In this document: positions 1 to 9,641 of the stretch, piece after piece
Position numbering within the stretch: position 1 is the stretch's first letter
Layout: every line of letters starts with the position of its first letter
From: Enterobacterales bacterium
Lineage (GTDB): Bacteria; Pseudomonadota; Gammaproteobacteria; Enterobacterales; Enterobacteriaceae
Reading direction: 5' to 3'
Length of the DNA stretch: 45,003 nt
Assembly (NCBI GenBank): GCA_947478475.1
Contig: CANJWD010000005.1
Location: forward strand, 1 to 45,003
Program-made: the position numbers and the translations under genes
The notes under the pieces: generated by a model
What the model saw: only the letters and a program-made list of their open reading frames with translations
Told to the model about the DNA's origin: nothing
The model's database searches: none

Positions 1-2
1 AG

Positions 3-167
3 CGGGTGATGGGTTCTGTGTTCCGGGAGCAGTGGGGCTATTCTTTCCCAGAGTTCATCGCTAATCTGCCACTTGTTACTTACCACACTTTGCCCTCAGA
101 AATTACCGTAACTCATTATACGTTAATTCCTTTTGGGATAGGCTCTAAGCAGTTTTTATTTGAGTAA
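3..167 (+). CDS. 3' end of an unidentified gene (partial)
   Basis: An open frame runs from the window edge to a TAA at 165-167 and gives about 54 C-terminal residues. The sequence is rich in aromatic residues and prolines (contains FREQWGYSFPEF and ends KQFLFE). I do not recognise the family. It is oriented like pssA, 177 bases upstream of it. The fragment is too short to assign a function, and the open frame alone does not prove it is coding. Confidence 0.4.
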   Translation, partial: RVMGSVFREQWGYSFPEFIANLPLVTYHTLPSEITVTHYTLIPFGIGSKQFLFE

Positions 168-344
168 TACTGTTTTGGAAAAATTTGCGTTTATCCATAA
201 AAAGTAATGTTATCATCCCGGCGCTCTGCAGCTGATATTTTTGCAATAGCGTGGTATTTTTGTAATAGCATGGTATTTTTGCAATTAATAGAGAGTATCG
301 CAATTATTGATGATGAAACAAGCGCACTGTGATGTTACCAAAAT
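168..344. promoter_or_regulatory. pssA upstream region
   Basis: AT-rich intergenic stretch of 177 bases that presumably carries the pssA promoter. It holds two 19-bp degenerate tandem units (243-280) plus a partial third. I see no clear -35/-10 pair that I would commit to. Confidence 0.3.
243..280 (+). repeat. 19-bp tandem repeat (2 units plus partial)
   Basis: Two units at 243-261 and 262-280 differ at two positions; each contains TGGTATTTTT. A partial third unit starts at 281 and a decayed copy may precede at about 234. It lies about 65 bases upstream of pssA. Confidence 0.7.
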
Positions 345-1688
345 ATGAATACAGTAAAACACCAACAATACCTGGCTCAGCTGCCAAAACTCCCTCAGGC
401 GGCGGGTGATATCCAGATTATTTATTGTCCCAGCGTGTTCCGTAACAAACTTTTGGAACTGATCGCCAGCGCCACCCGGCGCATTTATCTGGTTGCCCTT
501 TATCTGGAAAATGATGATGCGGGACGGGATGTGCTTTCCGCTTTGTATCGGGCAAAACAACAGCACGTAACACTGGAAATCTGTGTGCTGGTAGACTGGC
601 ACCGTGCTCAGCGGGGTCGTATCGGCCAGGCTGTTGCTAACACCAATGCTGACTGGTATTGTGAAACGGCGAAAAAATATCCTGAAATCACTGTTCCCAT
701 CTACGGAGTCCCCGTTAATACACGCGAAGCGCTCGGCATACTGCATCTTAAGGGTTTTATCATCGATGACACTGTCGTCTACAGTGGTGCCAGTATCAAT
801 GATATCTATCTGCAACAACATGAAAAATACAGGTACGACCGTTACCAGCTGATTAAAAACCCTCAATTAGCCACTGTTATGACTGATTATATCAGGCAGC
901 ATCTTTTAAGTTCCGCGGCTGTTCAAAGACTGGATAGTGATGACAGACCTAAAAAAACAGAAATAAAAAATGAAATCCGCCAGTTTCGCCGCTCACTGCG
1001 AAATTGTGGCTATAATTTTATTAATCAGACAAATCATGAACAACTGGCTGTAACCCCGATGGTTGGCTTGGGTAAGCGGAACGTACTGAACAGAACCATT
1101 CACCATTTAATGTTATGCGTAAATCGAAGCATGATTATTTGTACTCCTTATTTTAATCTTCCTGGCTTGCTGGCAAAAAATATTCTTTATCTGCTCCGAC
1201 AGAGTAAACAGGTTGAAATTATTATCGGTGATAAAACCGCCAGCGATTTTTATATCCCGGAGGATCAAAAATTTCAAATGTCAGGTATTTTACCCTATCT
1301 GTATGAAATAAATCTTCGCCGCTTTGTTCGTCGTCTGCAATGTTATCTGAATACAGGGCAGCTGATTATTCGTCTCTGGAAAGACGGAGATAACAGCTAT
1401 CATTTAAAAGGAATTTGGATTGACAATACCTGGATGTTAATTACCGGAAATAATCTTAACCTTCGTGCCTGGCAGTTTGATCTCGAAAATGCTATTCTCA
1501 TTCATGATCCCTGCCAACAATTGTATGAACAAAAACAGAAAGAACTTGAGTGTATTCGTAGTAACACCAAGATTATTAACCATTATCTTGAATTGCAGAC
1601 TATTAATCAGTATCCATTAAAAATACGAAAACCCATCACCCGATTACGCAGAATTCGCATCGATCGATTAATTAACCGTATTCTTTAA
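345..1688 (+). CDS. pssA: CDP-diacylglycerol-serine O-phosphatidyltransferase
   Basis: PssA joins CDP-diacylglycerol and L-serine to make phosphatidylserine, the precursor of phosphatidylethanolamine. It belongs to the phospholipase D superfamily and binds the inner face of the cytoplasmic membrane. The 447-residue protein aligns along its length with E. coli PssA (451 aa). Both HKD active-site motifs are visible: HLKGFIIDD beginning near residue 134 and HLKGIWIDN near residue 353. The basic C-terminus (RRIRIDRLINRIL) matches the membrane-binding end of the family. The ATG at 345 starts slightly later than the E. coli N-terminus but keeps the conserved HQQYLAQLPK segment. It appears monocistronic. 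The long antisense frame overlapping its 5' half is a shadow. Confidence 0.97.
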   Translation: MNTVKHQQYLAQLPKLPQAAGDIQIIYCPSVFRNKLLELIASATRRIYLVALYLENDDAGRDVLSALYRAKQQHVTLEICVLVDWHRAQRGRIGQAVANTNADWYCETAKKYPEITVPIYGVPVNTREALGILHLKGFIIDDTVVYSGASINDIYLQQHEKYRYDRYQLIKNPQLATVMTDYIRQHLLSSAAVQRLDSDDRPKKTEIKNEIRQFRRSLRNCGYNFINQTNHEQLAVTPMVGLGKRNVLNRTIHHLMLCVNRSMIICTPYFNLPGLLAKNILYLLRQSKQVEIIIGDKTASDFYIPEDQKFQMSGILPYLYEINLRRFVRRLQCYLNTGQLIIRLWKDGDNSYHLKGIWIDNTWMLITGNNLNLRAWQFDLENAILIHDPCQQLYEQKQKELECIRSNTKIINHYLELQTINQYPLKIRKPITRLRRIRIDRLINRIL

Positions 1689-1896
1689 TTAATAACATTA
1701 CATTTTCGCAGGCTACTTTTATGAAAAATATTATTGTGAACAATATAAAGCGCCTCTTTTGTCACAAAAAGCAGTGTGCAATATTGTCAAAATAAAAAAA
1801 CGGTTTTTTTTACCTTTTGCAAAAGTTCTGGCACTATTCATCCGACGGGCAATTATTATTGCAAATTGACGAGTGTTACCAATACTTAAGGTAAAT

Positions 1897-2163
1897 ATGA
1901 TGAAAAAACTGACAGTGAAAGAGATGACTGAAAGCGAACAGCGTGATGTTAAAACCTGGCTTGATAAAGCAAGAATCCGCACCGGCCGGCCATTAACAAA
2001 TTCAGAACAAAACAGAATTAAAAATGAAGCAATAGAAAAAATAATGCAGGCACGAAAAAAAATCGCCACTGCCAGCCATGCAGAGAAAAATCCTAAAAAA
2101 ACAGTGCCCGATTCAACCACTTTTGACTGGTTAACATCGATCAGCACACGGCCACCACGGTAA
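1897..2163 (+). CDS. yjbD: DUF3811 family protein, YjbD-like
   Basis: Small hydrophilic protein of 88 residues from the ATG at 1897 (a second ATG follows directly at 1900), with an AAGG ribosome site about 6 bases upstream. The core around MTESEQRDVKTWLDKARIR and PLTNSEQ, and the C-terminal TSISTRPPR, match my memory of E. coli YjbD (DUF3811), whose tail also ends in a short basic STRGRR segment. The function of the family is unknown. In E. coli yjbD is not beside gpmB or pssA, so the location differs. The identification rests on remembered similarity over most of the length. Confidence 0.75.
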   Translation: MMKKLTVKEMTESEQRDVKTWLDKARIRTGRPLTNSEQNRIKNEAIEKIMQARKKIATASHAEKNPKKTVPDSTTFDWLTSISTRPPR

Positions 2164-2241
2164 TCATGATTCTTAACAAATTCAGGACGGACAATAAATA
2201 ACGCGTTATTTGTCTAATCAAACGTGCAATGGAAAACAGAC

Positions 2242-2886
2242 ATGCCACAGGTATATCTTGTTCGTCATGGTGAAACCGAATGGAATGTACAGCGCCGGAT
2301 TCAGGGACAATCTGACAGCCCGCTGACCGAAAACGGTAAACATCAGGCCAGGCTGCTTGCACACAGGCTCAGTCTGGCTGGTATCACACATATCCTCACC
2401 AGCGATTTGGGGCGTGCACAACATACCGCCGAAATCATTGCCACACGCTGTGGTAACAAAATTATCAAAGACCAGCGCCTGCGTGAGTTACATATGGGTG
2501 TGCTCGAAGATCGCCGGCTCGCAACGCTATCGGAAAAAGAAGAACAGTGGCAGCAGCAGATGGTGAACGGCTCGCCAGAAGCACGGATCCCAGGGGGTGA
2601 ATCAATGCAGGAAATGGCTACCCGTATGCAGGAAATGCTCGCGAATTGCCTTGAATTTCCCGCAGAAAGTAAACTGCTACTTGTCAGTCATGGTCTTGCA
2701 TTAGGATGTTTACTCGGCACTCTTCTTGGTTTGCCAGCCAATGCAGCACGCCGTTTACGTTTGCGTAACTGCTCATTATCGATGATCGACTATCAACAAA
2801 GCGCCTGGCTGGCATCAGGTTGGGTAGTTGAAACTACGGGTGACACAGCGCACCTGGATATACCTGTATTTGATCAAAAAAAATAA
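2242..2886 (+). CDS. gpmB: phosphoglycerate mutase-like phosphatase GpmB
   Basis: Histidine phosphatase superfamily protein of 214 residues. The RHGE motif (phospho-accepting His near residue 9) opens the protein, with RIQGQSDSPLT, RELHMGVLE and LLVSHGLALG following in family order. The E. coli homologue (YtjC, 215 aa) is annotated as a phosphoglycerate mutase-like enzyme, but its physiological substrate is less certain than for GpmA. The frame is open from 2224, but the ATG at 2242 is preferred because GGAAAA lies about 7 bases upstream and because this start matches the E. coli N-terminus. It converges on arcA with only 36 bases between the stop codons. Confidence 0.93.
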   Translation: MPQVYLVRHGETEWNVQRRIQGQSDSPLTENGKHQARLLAHRLSLAGITHILTSDLGRAQHTAEIIATRCGNKIIKDQRLRELHMGVLEDRRLATLSEKEEQWQQQMVNGSPEARIPGGESMQEMATRMQEMLANCLEFPAESKLLLVSHGLALGCLLGTLLGLPANAARRLRLRNCSLSMIDYQQSAWLASGWVVETTGDTAHLDIPVFDQKK

Positions 2887-2922
2887 GGAGTAACCGTGCC
2901 AGCTGAAAATGGACTAGCCCGT

Positions 2923-3639
2923 TTACTCGCCGAGTACACCACAAAAACGATAACCCTCTCCATGGATGGTTGCAATAATTTCGGGGGTATCATAACTGGA
3001 TTCGAAGTGCCTGCGAATACGGCGGATGGTGACATCAACCGTGCGATCATGCGGTTTGAGCACACGCCCGGTCATTTTTTTCAGTAATTCAGCCCGAGAC
3101 TGTATTTTTCCTGGATTTTCACAAAAACACAACATAGCGCGAAATTCACTACGCGGTAGTTTGTAATATTTATTGTCAGGACTTATCAGGGAACGGCTAT
3201 TCACATCCAGCTGCCAGCCATTAAATTTATAGCGTTGTGCCGAAGGCTGTTCTTCGCTGGCATTGCCAAAATTCATTGTACGCGAAAGAAGATTTCGGGC
3301 ACGGATGGTTAGTTCTCGGGGATTAAACGGTTTAGTGATGTAGTCATCAGCACCGATCTCCAGGCCGAGAATTTTGTCCACTTCGTTGTCGCGCCCTGTC
3401 AGGAACATCAGAGCAATATTCGCCTGTTCGCGGAGCTCTCTTGCAAGCAGCAGACCATTTTTACCTGGCAAATTAATATCCATGATAACAAGATTGATAT
3501 TATCTTCAGACAGAATACGATGCATTTCCACACCATCATTGGCTTCAAGAACAGAATAACCTTCAGCCTCAAAAATGCTCTTTAGGGTATTACGAGTAAC
3601 TATCTCGTCTTCGACGATAAGGATGCGCGGAGTCTGCAT
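2923..3639 (-). CDS. arcA: aerobic respiration control response regulator ArcA
   Basis: OmpR/PhoB-type response regulator of 238 residues, the same length as E. coli ArcA and nearly identical in the receiver domain. Acidic residues near position 11, the phospho-acceptor Asp54 (VIMDINLPG) and the conserved Lys in ITKPFNP are present. A C-terminal winged helix ([10 protein letters not shown] to GEGYRFCG) binds DNA. ArcA is phosphorylated by the membrane kinase ArcB under low oxygen and represses aerobic respiration genes. No arcB is in this window. The gene is transcribed away from the long 3640-4183 intergenic region, which must hold its promoter. Confidence 0.98.
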   Translation of the reverse strand: MQTPRILIVEDEIVTRNTLKSIFEAEGYSVLEANDGVEMHRILSEDNINLVIMDINLPGKNGLLLARELREQANIALMFLTGRDNEVDKILGLEIGADDYITKPFNPRELTIRARNLLSRTMNFGNASEEQPSAQRYKFNGWQLDVNSRSLISPDNKYYKLPRSEFRAMLCFCENPGKIQSRAELLKKMTGRVLKPHDRTVDVTIRRIRRHFESSYDTPEIIATIHGEGYRFCGVLGE

Positions 3640-4183
3640 GGTTGCTACCTAAAATTGCCAACAAAAAAATGTACAATGGCCGCGTCATATCGGTTTTTTA
3701 CTTGCTCGCCAACCGATACACTACATGACCCGGTACGTGAAAACGTTATCGCTGTACTTTATCATCAGCGTCAATAACAGTATCGCCAGCCTGGCTCGCG
3801 ATGGTGGCTCGTCCATAAACCTCCAGATAAAAAGATCGAATACACTCGATCCTGTACAACAGATTTATAATATAAAGCACACTATTTACTACCCTGCAAG
3901 ACGACGCGGCAGCGAAGGGTGACGCGGCAGGGCTAATTATAGCACGTTAACACTTTGGTGAAAAACACTTAGGGCCTGTTCACAATCGCCGCACATGGCA
4001 CGCTAGCGTAATAGACCCGCTACGTAAAGGGGGGCGATAACACACGTTTGATAAACGAACTGCTAAGACGTAGAATCTAAATCTCTGAGGGGAGATCCTC
4101 CCTGGAAGTCTTTCGGCTATCTTTGGGTATCGATAACACCCGTCGGTAACACCTGTCGATAACACTATGAACGGGGAATACAA
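3640..4183. promoter_or_regulatory. divergent arcA / ClpP-like intergenic region
   Basis: A 544-base stretch with no convincing gene. It must hold the arcA promoter (leftward) and that of the ClpP-like gene (rightward). A direct repeat of GACGCGGCAG occurs at 3903-3912 and 3921-3930, inside a longer CCCTGC...GCAGGG inverted arrangement. A 13-bp tandem array sits at 4130-4168. I see no tRNA and no recognisable sRNA. Confidence 0.45.
4130..4168 (+). repeat. 13-bp tandem repeat, 3 units
   Basis: Three units (4130-4142, 4143-4155, 4156-4168) follow the pattern TCGRTAACACYYG; the last is degenerate at its end. The array stops 15 bases before the start codon of the ClpP-like gene and therefore lies in its leader. 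Confidence 0.75.
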
Positions 4184-4861
4184 ATGCTAAAAATCACCTC
4201 ACTGATGGTAGCGCTGCTCGTGCTCTCCTTACCTGTAGCCGCGAATATAGATTTTATAAAAAATAACAGGTTACAAGACAAAAACGTGGAAGCTGTCAAA
4301 ATTGTCTATACGGGACCTATCGAAGAAAACGAGATAAAAGACTTTCTTGCATCGCTGGATGAAGCCAACAATAACTATCCGAATGCTAAACATATCTACC
4401 TTTATATTAACAGTTATGGTGGTCAGATAGACGCCGGCTATATGGCATACCAGGCGATTCGCAGCTCCCGTATTCCGGTCACTGCGATCAATGCAGCAAA
4501 TGTGATATCAGCGGCCAGTGTAATGTTTTGTGGTGCGACAAAAAGGGCGGCGGTGCCTCATGCTGCCTTTCTGTTACACCCCTCTTCCCGGATCCTTGAA
4601 GGTCAATACAGACCTGATGAATTAAAAAGGGAGGCAGAATATCTTGATCAGGGCAATGCGATATTAAAATTAGTGTACCGAACATGCACATCATTATCCG
4701 ACGAAGAGTTAACCGACATTCTTCACAGTGAAGCCAACAGTGCGTTTATTTCCGTGCCTGAAGCGACAACAAAGGGAATCATTACAGATACGCTGGATTT
4801 ACAGCCGGACACACAGGTTTCTTTCTACGTAACCCGCAATGCCTGCGTTCAAAACGATTAA
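4184..4861 (+). CDS. exported ClpP-like (Clp protease/crotonase fold) protein
   Basis: 225-residue protein with a predicted Sec signal peptide (hydrophobic residues about 4-19, likely cut after PVAA at 20), so probably periplasmic, unlike true ClpP. The body has the ClpP fold signatures: IYLYINSYGGQIDAG (oxyanion strand), AASVMFCG with the nucleophile-position Ser112, and AFLLHPSS with His132. The third triad position, Asp171 of mature E. coli ClpP just before FLSAPEA, aligns to Ser186 in SAFISVPEA, so the canonical Asp seems replaced. A GGGGA ribosome site precedes the ATG. It may be a serine protease with an altered triad or an inactive homologue. No Clp ATPase is nearby, as expected for an exported protein. 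Substrate unknown. Confidence 0.8.
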   Translation: MLKITSLMVALLVLSLPVAANIDFIKNNRLQDKNVEAVKIVYTGPIEENEIKDFLASLDEANNNYPNAKHIYLYINSYGGQIDAGYMAYQAIRSSRIPVTAINAANVISAASVMFCGATKRAAVPHAAFLLHPSSRILEGQYRPDELKREAEYLDQGNAILKLVYRTCTSLSDEELTDILHSEANSAFISVPEATTKGIITDTLDLQPDTQVSFYVTRNACVQND

Positions 4862-4895
4862 ACGTTAACACTAAACGTTAACACTAAACGTTAAA
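4860..4895 (+). repeat. 13-bp tandem repeat at convergent stop codons
   Basis: Units AAACGTTAACACT at 4860-4872 and 4873-4885, and a partial unit to 4895. The array contains the end of the TAA stop of the ClpP-like gene and the TAG stop of ychF (read on the minus strand at 4884-4886) and enters the last ychF codons. Confidence 0.8.
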
Positions 4896-5975
4896 AAGGA
4901 AATTCATGATATCACCATCTTTAACGATATAATCTTTGCCTTCTGCCCGCATTTTTCCTGCTTCCTTCGCCCCCTGTTCCCCTTTGTAGCGGACAAAATC
5001 TGCAAGAGAAATAGTTTGGGCGCGAATAAAACCTTTTTCAAAATCAGTATGAATTTTGCCGGCAGCCTGAGGAGCGCTGGCACCCACCGGGATAGTCCAG
5101 GCACGGACCTCTTTCACGCCAGCGGTAAAGTAGGTCTGTAGGTTAAGCAGCTGATAACCGGCGCGGATTAGCCGGTTTAAACCGGGCTCCTCAATACCTG
5201 AGTCTGCCATAAATTCGGCGCGGTCTTCATTTTCCAGTTCAGCGATATCTGATTCCAGTGACGCACAGATAACAACCACAGCAGCGCCTTCAGCGGCCGC
5301 CGTGGCGCGGACAATATCAAGATAGGGATTATTTTCAAAACCGTTTTCACTGACATTTGCAATATACATGGTGGGTTTGAGTGTCAGAAAACTCAGATAA
5401 CCAATCGCTGCTTGCTCTTCGGCGGTCAGTTTCAGGGCCCGTAACATCCCTGAATTCGCCAGTTGCGGCAGGCATTTTTCTAAGACAGCCAGTTCACTCT
5501 CTGCCTCTTTGTTGCCGCTTTTTTCCCGTTTTTGTACACGCCGGATAGCACGTTCACAATTCTCCAGATCGGACAACGCCAGCTCAATATTAATGGTATC
5601 AATATCATCTGCCGGATCGATTTTTCCGCAGATGTGAATGATATTATCATTGTCGAAACAACGCACAACATGACCAATGGCATCAGTTTCCCGGATATTA
5701 GTCAAAAATTGATTACCCAACCCTTCTCCTTTTGATGCCCCTTTTACCAGACCGGCGATATCGACAAATTCCATAGTGGCTGGCAAAATACGCAGCGGTT
5801 TAACGATGCCAGCCAGTAACTCAAGACGTGGATCGGGCACCGGAACTACTCCGGTATTGGGCTCGATCGTACAAAACGGAAAATTGGCAGCTTCGATGCC
5901 CGCCTGAGTCAGCGCGTTGAAAAGGGTTGACTTGCCGACGTTTGGCAAGCCGATAATAGCGCATTTAAATCCCAT
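4884..5975 (-). CDS. ychF: redox-regulated ATPase YchF (OLA1 family)
   Basis: Obg-related P-loop protein of 363 residues, the same length as E. coli YchF. The P-loop [12 protein letters not shown] opens the protein. The G4-equivalent NVSE replaces the NKxD of GTPases, which in this family explains ATP preference. A coiled-coil region and a C-terminal TGS domain ending [11 protein letters not shown] follow. YchF binds ribosomes and has been linked to translation and oxidative stress control. Here it is read toward the ClpP-like gene and away from dxs; in E. coli it is next to pth. Its last codons are part of a 13-bp tandem array. Confidence 0.97.
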   Translation of the reverse strand: MGFKCAIIGLPNVGKSTLFNALTQAGIEAANFPFCTIEPNTGVVPVPDPRLELLAGIVKPLRILPATMEFVDIAGLVKGASKGEGLGNQFLTNIRETDAIGHVVRCFDNDNIIHICGKIDPADDIDTINIELALSDLENCERAIRRVQKREKSGNKEAESELAVLEKCLPQLANSGMLRALKLTAEEQAAIGYLSFLTLKPTMYIANVSENGFENNPYLDIVRATAAAEGAAVVVICASLESDIAELENEDRAEFMADSGIEEPGLNRLIRAGYQLLNLQTYFTAGVKEVRAWTIPVGASAPQAAGKIHTDFEKGFIRAQTISLADFVRYKGEQGAKEAGKMRAEGKDYIVKDGDIMNFLFNV

Positions 5976-6106
5976 GCTAATGTTACCTTAAGTTGATAAG
6001 CCGCTAGTCAGCCAGGCCAGGCTCATGCTAAAAATGTGTGCGCGCATTATACACAAAAATGGCAAATCATCCCGGTTCCGGCGGCGCGCGCGATGAAAGT
6101 TGATCG

Positions 6107-6124
6107 ACATTTTTCGAAAAATGT
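6107..6124. promoter_or_regulatory. perfect 18-bp palindrome between ychF and dxs
   Basis: ACATTTTTCGAAAAATGT is a perfect palindrome lying 85 bases before the dxs start codon and 131 bases upstream of the ychF start. It could be a regulator-binding site or a hairpin in the dxs leader. No known operator consensus is assigned. Confidence 0.45.
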
Positions 6125-6209
6125 TCAGAGCGGCGCCGGTCGTCAGCTACAATAAATGGCTGGTATTTCTCGTCTGTATCCTGAATGTCCTGAAAATTAT
6201 GAGTATCCT

Positions 6210-8075
6210 ATGAGCCTTGATAGCGTCAAATACCCTACCCTGGCATTGGCAAATTTCCCTGAGGAACTGCGTCTGTTGCCGAAAGATAGCCTTCTCAGGC
6301 TCTGTGATGAACTGCGTCACTACCTGCTGGATAGCGTGAGCCGTTCCAGCGGCCATTTTGCCTCCGGCCTCGGCACTGTTGAGCTCACCGTTGCCTTACA
6401 CTATGTTTACAATACACCGTTTGATAGCCTGGTATGGGATGTGGGCCATCAGGCCTATCCGCATAAAATTCTGACCGGGCGGCGCAGCAGCATCGCTACC
6501 ATTCGTCAAAAAAATGGTCTGCATCCTTTTCCCTGGCGCGGTGAGAGTGAATACGACGTGCTCTCAGTCGGTCATTCATCCACCTCAATCAGTGCCGGCC
6601 TTGGGATGGCCATCGCCGCACAACGTGAAGATAAAGGGCGCCGCACCGTTTGTGTAATTGGCGATGGTGCCATCACCGCAGGAATGGCGTTTGAGGCAAT
6701 GAATCATGCCGGTGATCTCCATACCGATATGCTGGTGGTGCTTAATGATAACGAAATGTCCATTTCAGAGAATGTCGGGGCACTGAACAATCATCTGGCT
6801 CAGCTGTTGTCCGGTAAGCTCTATTCCACCCTGCGTGAAGGCAGTAAAAAAATGCTCTCCGTGGTCCCGCCGGTGCGAGAGTTACTCAAACGCACAGAGG
6901 AACACCTCAAAGGCATGGTAGTACCCGGCACCCTGTTTGAAGAACTTGGGTTCAATTATATTGGCCCTCTGGATGGCCATGATGTGCACGGCTTAGTGTC
7001 GACTCTGAAAAATATGCGCAGCCTGAAAGGCCCTCAGCTGCTGCATGTCATGACCAAAAAAGGCCGGGGCTATGCTCCCGCTGAGCGTGATCCCATTGGC
7101 TGGCATGCTGTGCCAAAATTCGATCCCTCATCAGGCATGCTACCTGATGGCCCACAAGGGCAACCCACTTATTCCGCTATTTTTGGTGCCTGGTTGTGTG
7201 AAATGGCAGCGCAGGACGCTAAGCTTATGGCCATCACCCCAGCCATGCGCGAAGGCTCCGGAATGGTTCAGTTTTCGCGCCAGTATCCGCAGCAGTATTT
7301 TGATGTTGCCATTGCCGAACAGCATGCCGTAACGTTCGCCGCCGGCCTGGCGATCAGCGGCTATAAACCGGTCGTGGCAATTTATTCCACTTTTTTACAA
7401 CGGGCCTATGATCAGGTTATCCATGATATCGCCATACAAAATTTGCCCGTACTGTTTGCCATCGATCGCGGCGGGATTGTCGGCGCCGATGGTCAGACTC
7501 ATCAGGGCGCCTTTGATCTCTCTTTTCTGCGCTGTATTCCCGGCATGCTTATCATGGCACCCAGTGATGAAAATGAGTGTCGCCAGATGCTGTATACCGG
7601 TTATCACCATACTGCGGGGCCAGCCGCAGTGCGTTATCCGCGAGGTAATGGCACGGGTGTCTCCCTGGAACCTCTGCGAATACTGGAAATCGCTAAGGCA
7701 CGGGTCTGTCGCAGTGGTACAGAGATAGCGATTCTTAGTTTTGGTACCCTGCTGGCAGAAGCTCGCAGTGTGGCCGATAACCTGAATGCCACCCTTATCG
7801 ACATGCGTTTTGTTAAACCACTCGATGAACAACTGATATTGCAGATGGCGGGGAGCCACCGCCATCTGGTGACGCTGGAGGAAAATGCACTGATGGGCGG
7901 TGCCGGGAGTGGTGTTAATGAATTTCTGATGGCCAGTAAACAACGCTGCCTGGTGCTCAACATCGGTTTGCCAGACTGTTTTATTCCTCAGGGGAGCCAG
8001 GAAGAGATCCGCTCTGATTTTGGGCTGGATGCTTCCGGTATCCAGCGGCAAATCGAAGACTGGCTGGCTAAATAA
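6210..8075 (+). CDS. dxs: 1-deoxy-D-xylulose-5-phosphate synthase
   Basis: Dxs condenses pyruvate and glyceraldehyde 3-phosphate, the first step of the MEP isoprenoid pathway and a precursor supply for thiamine and pyridoxal. The protein (621 aa) aligns end to end with the E. coli enzyme. The thiamine diphosphate motif [18 protein letters not shown]...ND is intact, as are the catalytic Glu region [11 protein letters not shown] and the substrate-binding RRTVCV and YPRG segments. The frame is open from 6156 but the ATG at 6210 matches the family start ([16 protein letters not shown]). The usual upstream ispA and xseB are absent; ychF lies there instead. The 3' end overlaps the convergent pgpA by 8 bases. 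ispG further along serves the same pathway. Confidence 0.98.
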   Translation: MSLDSVKYPTLALANFPEELRLLPKDSLLRLCDELRHYLLDSVSRSSGHFASGLGTVELTVALHYVYNTPFDSLVWDVGHQAYPHKILTGRRSSIATIRQKNGLHPFPWRGESEYDVLSVGHSSTSISAGLGMAIAAQREDKGRRTVCVIGDGAITAGMAFEAMNHAGDLHTDMLVVLNDNEMSISENVGALNNHLAQLLSGKLYSTLREGSKKMLSVVPPVRELLKRTEEHLKGMVVPGTLFEELGFNYIGPLDGHDVHGLVSTLKNMRSLKGPQLLHVMTKKGRGYAPAERDPIGWHAVPKFDPSSGMLPDGPQGQPTYSAIFGAWLCEMAAQDAKLMAITPAMREGSGMVQFSRQYPQQYFDVAIAEQHAVTFAAGLAISGYKPVVAIYSTFLQRAYDQVIHDIAIQNLPVLFAIDRGGIVGADGQTHQGAFDLSFLRCIPGMLIMAPSDENECRQMLYTGYHHTAGPAAVRYPRGNGTGVSLEPLRILEIAKARVCRSGTEIAILSFGTLLAEARSVADNLNATLIDMRFVKPLDEQLILQMAGSHRHLVTLEENALMGGAGSGVNEFLMASKQRCLVLNIGLPDCFIPQGSQEEIRSDFGLDASGIQRQIEDWLAK

Positions 8076-8559
8076 TTAGCCCTGCCAGGTAAAGCGTCCC
8101 TGCCGTCATTACGCCAGCAACGATATCATCGAGCATAATCCCCAGGCCACCGGACACATTTCTGTCACACCAGCCGACAGGACCTGGTTTCACGATATCC
8201 AGAATGCGGAAAATCACAAAGCCCGCCATCACCCACTGCCAGTTATTCGCTGGCAGTGCTATCAGTACTATCCAAATGCCGACGAACTCATCCCAGACAA
8301 TGCAGCCAGGATCAGCAGATCCCAGGTCACGCGCCGTTTTGCCACAAATGTAAACACCGCCGGCGATACCGGGCAGCAGCCACAGCCACAAGAACGGCAA
8401 GAAGAGAGGATTCAGCAAATACCATAACAAATACCATAAAAGGATGGCGGCCAGCGTACCCACACTACCCGGCATAACCGGTGAAAGGCCGGCACCAAAT
8501 CCACTGGCCAGACAGTGCCATGGATAACGTAACCGCAGGCGGGATCGGGCTTGTTTCAC
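8068..8559 (-). CDS. pgpA: phosphatidylglycerophosphatase A
   Basis: Inner-membrane lipid phosphatase (163 aa) that dephosphorylates phosphatidylglycerophosphate to phosphatidylglycerol. Family signatures are present: [28 protein letters not shown] and the C-terminal [10 protein letters not shown], with several hydrophobic helices. It starts 3 bases after the thiL stop and ends the nrdR-ribD-ribH-nusB-thiL-pgpA run. A 12-bp duplication gives WYLLWYLL in a membrane helix. The tail overlaps dxs by 8 bases on the other strand. Confidence 0.95.
   Translation of the reverse strand: MKQARSRLRLRYPWHCLASGFGAGLSPVMPGSVGTLAAILLWYLLWYLLNPLFLPFLWLWLLPGIAGGVYICGKTARDLGSADPGCIVWDEFVGIWIVLIALPANNWQWVMAGFVIFRILDIVKPGPVGWCDRNVSGGLGIMLDDIVAGVMTAGTLYLAGLII
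8416..8439. repeat. 12-bp duplication inside pgpA
   Basis: Two identical copies of CAAATACCATAA in tandem. On the pgpA strand they encode a repeated WYLL within a hydrophobic helix. The 12-bp unit keeps the reading frame. Confidence 0.8.
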
Positions 8560-8562
8560 GAC

Positions 8563-9543
8563 TTACCCTGCTGCAAAATGGTTAAACCCCTTCAGCCACG
8601 AAAGTGCCACGGGCTCTCCCTGGCGCAGGAATGTTATACCCTTCTGTGCCACAATCTGGCCGATACAGCTATAGCCCGCTCCGGGATCATCCAGCGCCAC
8701 ATCAAGGGCGGCAGGCGTGATTTCTGCCGGCACCGTAAAACAGAGTTCATAGTCCTCTCCCCCCGCCAGAGCCCAGTATAACGCCTGTTCGGCATCCGCC
8801 TGGCTTTTGAGCGCGCTGGAATAGGGTAAGCACTCCAGATTAATCTCTGCCCCGCAGTGGCTGGCTGTTAAGATATGCGGCAGATCAGAGATCAGACCGT
8901 CAGAAATATCGATAGCCGCGCTGGCCAGACCGCGCAGTTTCTGCCCATGCAGTAAGCGGGGCTGAGGTCTCAGGTGGCGGTTAAGTAATTCCCGCCGGTC
9001 AGCGTCATTGTCGGGTGATAGCCTGCCCTGTAAAATGGCTAAACCGGCGGCACTATCCCCGAGCGTGCCGGTAACACAGATCCAGTCACCTTTTTTTGCT
9101 CCCGCGCGCCGTAGCGCACAGCCCTTTGGCACCAGCCCCTGCACCGTCAGCGTCAGGCTCAGCGGCCCGCGGGTAGTATCCCCGCCGATCAACTGCATGC
9201 CGTAGTCATTGAGCTGTTCAAAAAGTGCGTCACTGAATTTTTGCAGCCAGCACTCATCGACTGCCGGCAGAGTGAGTGCCAGCGATAACCAGGCAGGGGA
9301 AGCACCCATCGCCGCTAAATCACTTAAATTGACGGCCAGCGCCTTATAACCCAGATCACGTGGATCGATATTTTCCATGAAATGCGTGCCGGAAACCAGG
9401 GTATCGGTAGTGACAGCCAGCTGTTGCTGATCGGACACGGTCAGCAGTGCACAGTCATCACCAATACCCAGGATGACATCGCGGCGATTCGTGCGAAAAC
9501 GGTCAAAATAGCGGGCGATGAGATCAAATTCACAGCAGGGCAT
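8563..9543 (-). CDS. thiL: thiamine-monophosphate kinase
   Basis: ThiL phosphorylates thiamine monophosphate to the active diphosphate, the last step of thiamine cofactor synthesis. The 326-residue protein has the PurM-like fold signatures: GIGDDCALL near the N-terminus, [45 protein letters not shown] and GGEDYELCF. The frame is open up to 9606 but the ATG at 9543 matches the family N-terminus (E. coli [15 protein letters not shown]) and has GGAA about 9 bases upstream. It sits between nusB and pgpA as in E. coli. Confidence 0.96.
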   Translation of the reverse strand: MPCCEFDLIARYFDRFRTNRRDVILGIGDDCALLTVSDQQQLAVTTDTLVSGTHFMENIDPRDLGYKALAVNLSDLAAMGASPAWLSLALTLPAVDECWLQKFSDALFEQLNDYGMQLIGGDTTRGPLSLTLTVQGLVPKGCALRRAGAKKGDWICVTGTLGDSAAGLAILQGRLSPDNDADRRELLNRHLRPQPRLLHGQKLRGLASAAIDISDGLISDLPHILTASHCGAEINLECLPYSSALKSQADAEQALYWALAGGEDYELCFTVPAEITPAALDVALDDPGAGYSCIGQIVAQKGITFLRQGEPVALSWLKGFNHFAAG

Positions 9544-9641
9544 AGCAACATTCCGGAAACGAATTAACGGGAGCAATACAGTAACAGTAACAAAGGGCAG
9601 GAACATGCCCCGGTGATCCTGTTCGTTACGTTAATAGAGGC

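Noticed and set aside
285..866. 193-codon minus-strand frame across the 5' part of pssA
   Set aside because: It lies antisense to a clear, conserved pssA and has no recognisable domain; a shadow frame.
1721..1795. 24-codon ORF after pssA (MKNIIVNNIKRLFCHKKQ...)
   Set aside because: Weak ribosome site, AT-rich sequence where short frames are frequent, no recognised family; not enough to call a gene.
3960..4010. Possible IS end around GGGCCTGTTCACAA
   Set aside because: No transposase frame, no matching inverted repeat and no target duplication could be seen nearby.
7395..8051. 218-codon minus-strand frame over the dxs 3' end
   Set aside because: dxs is conserved on the plus strand throughout; the antisense product has no family features.
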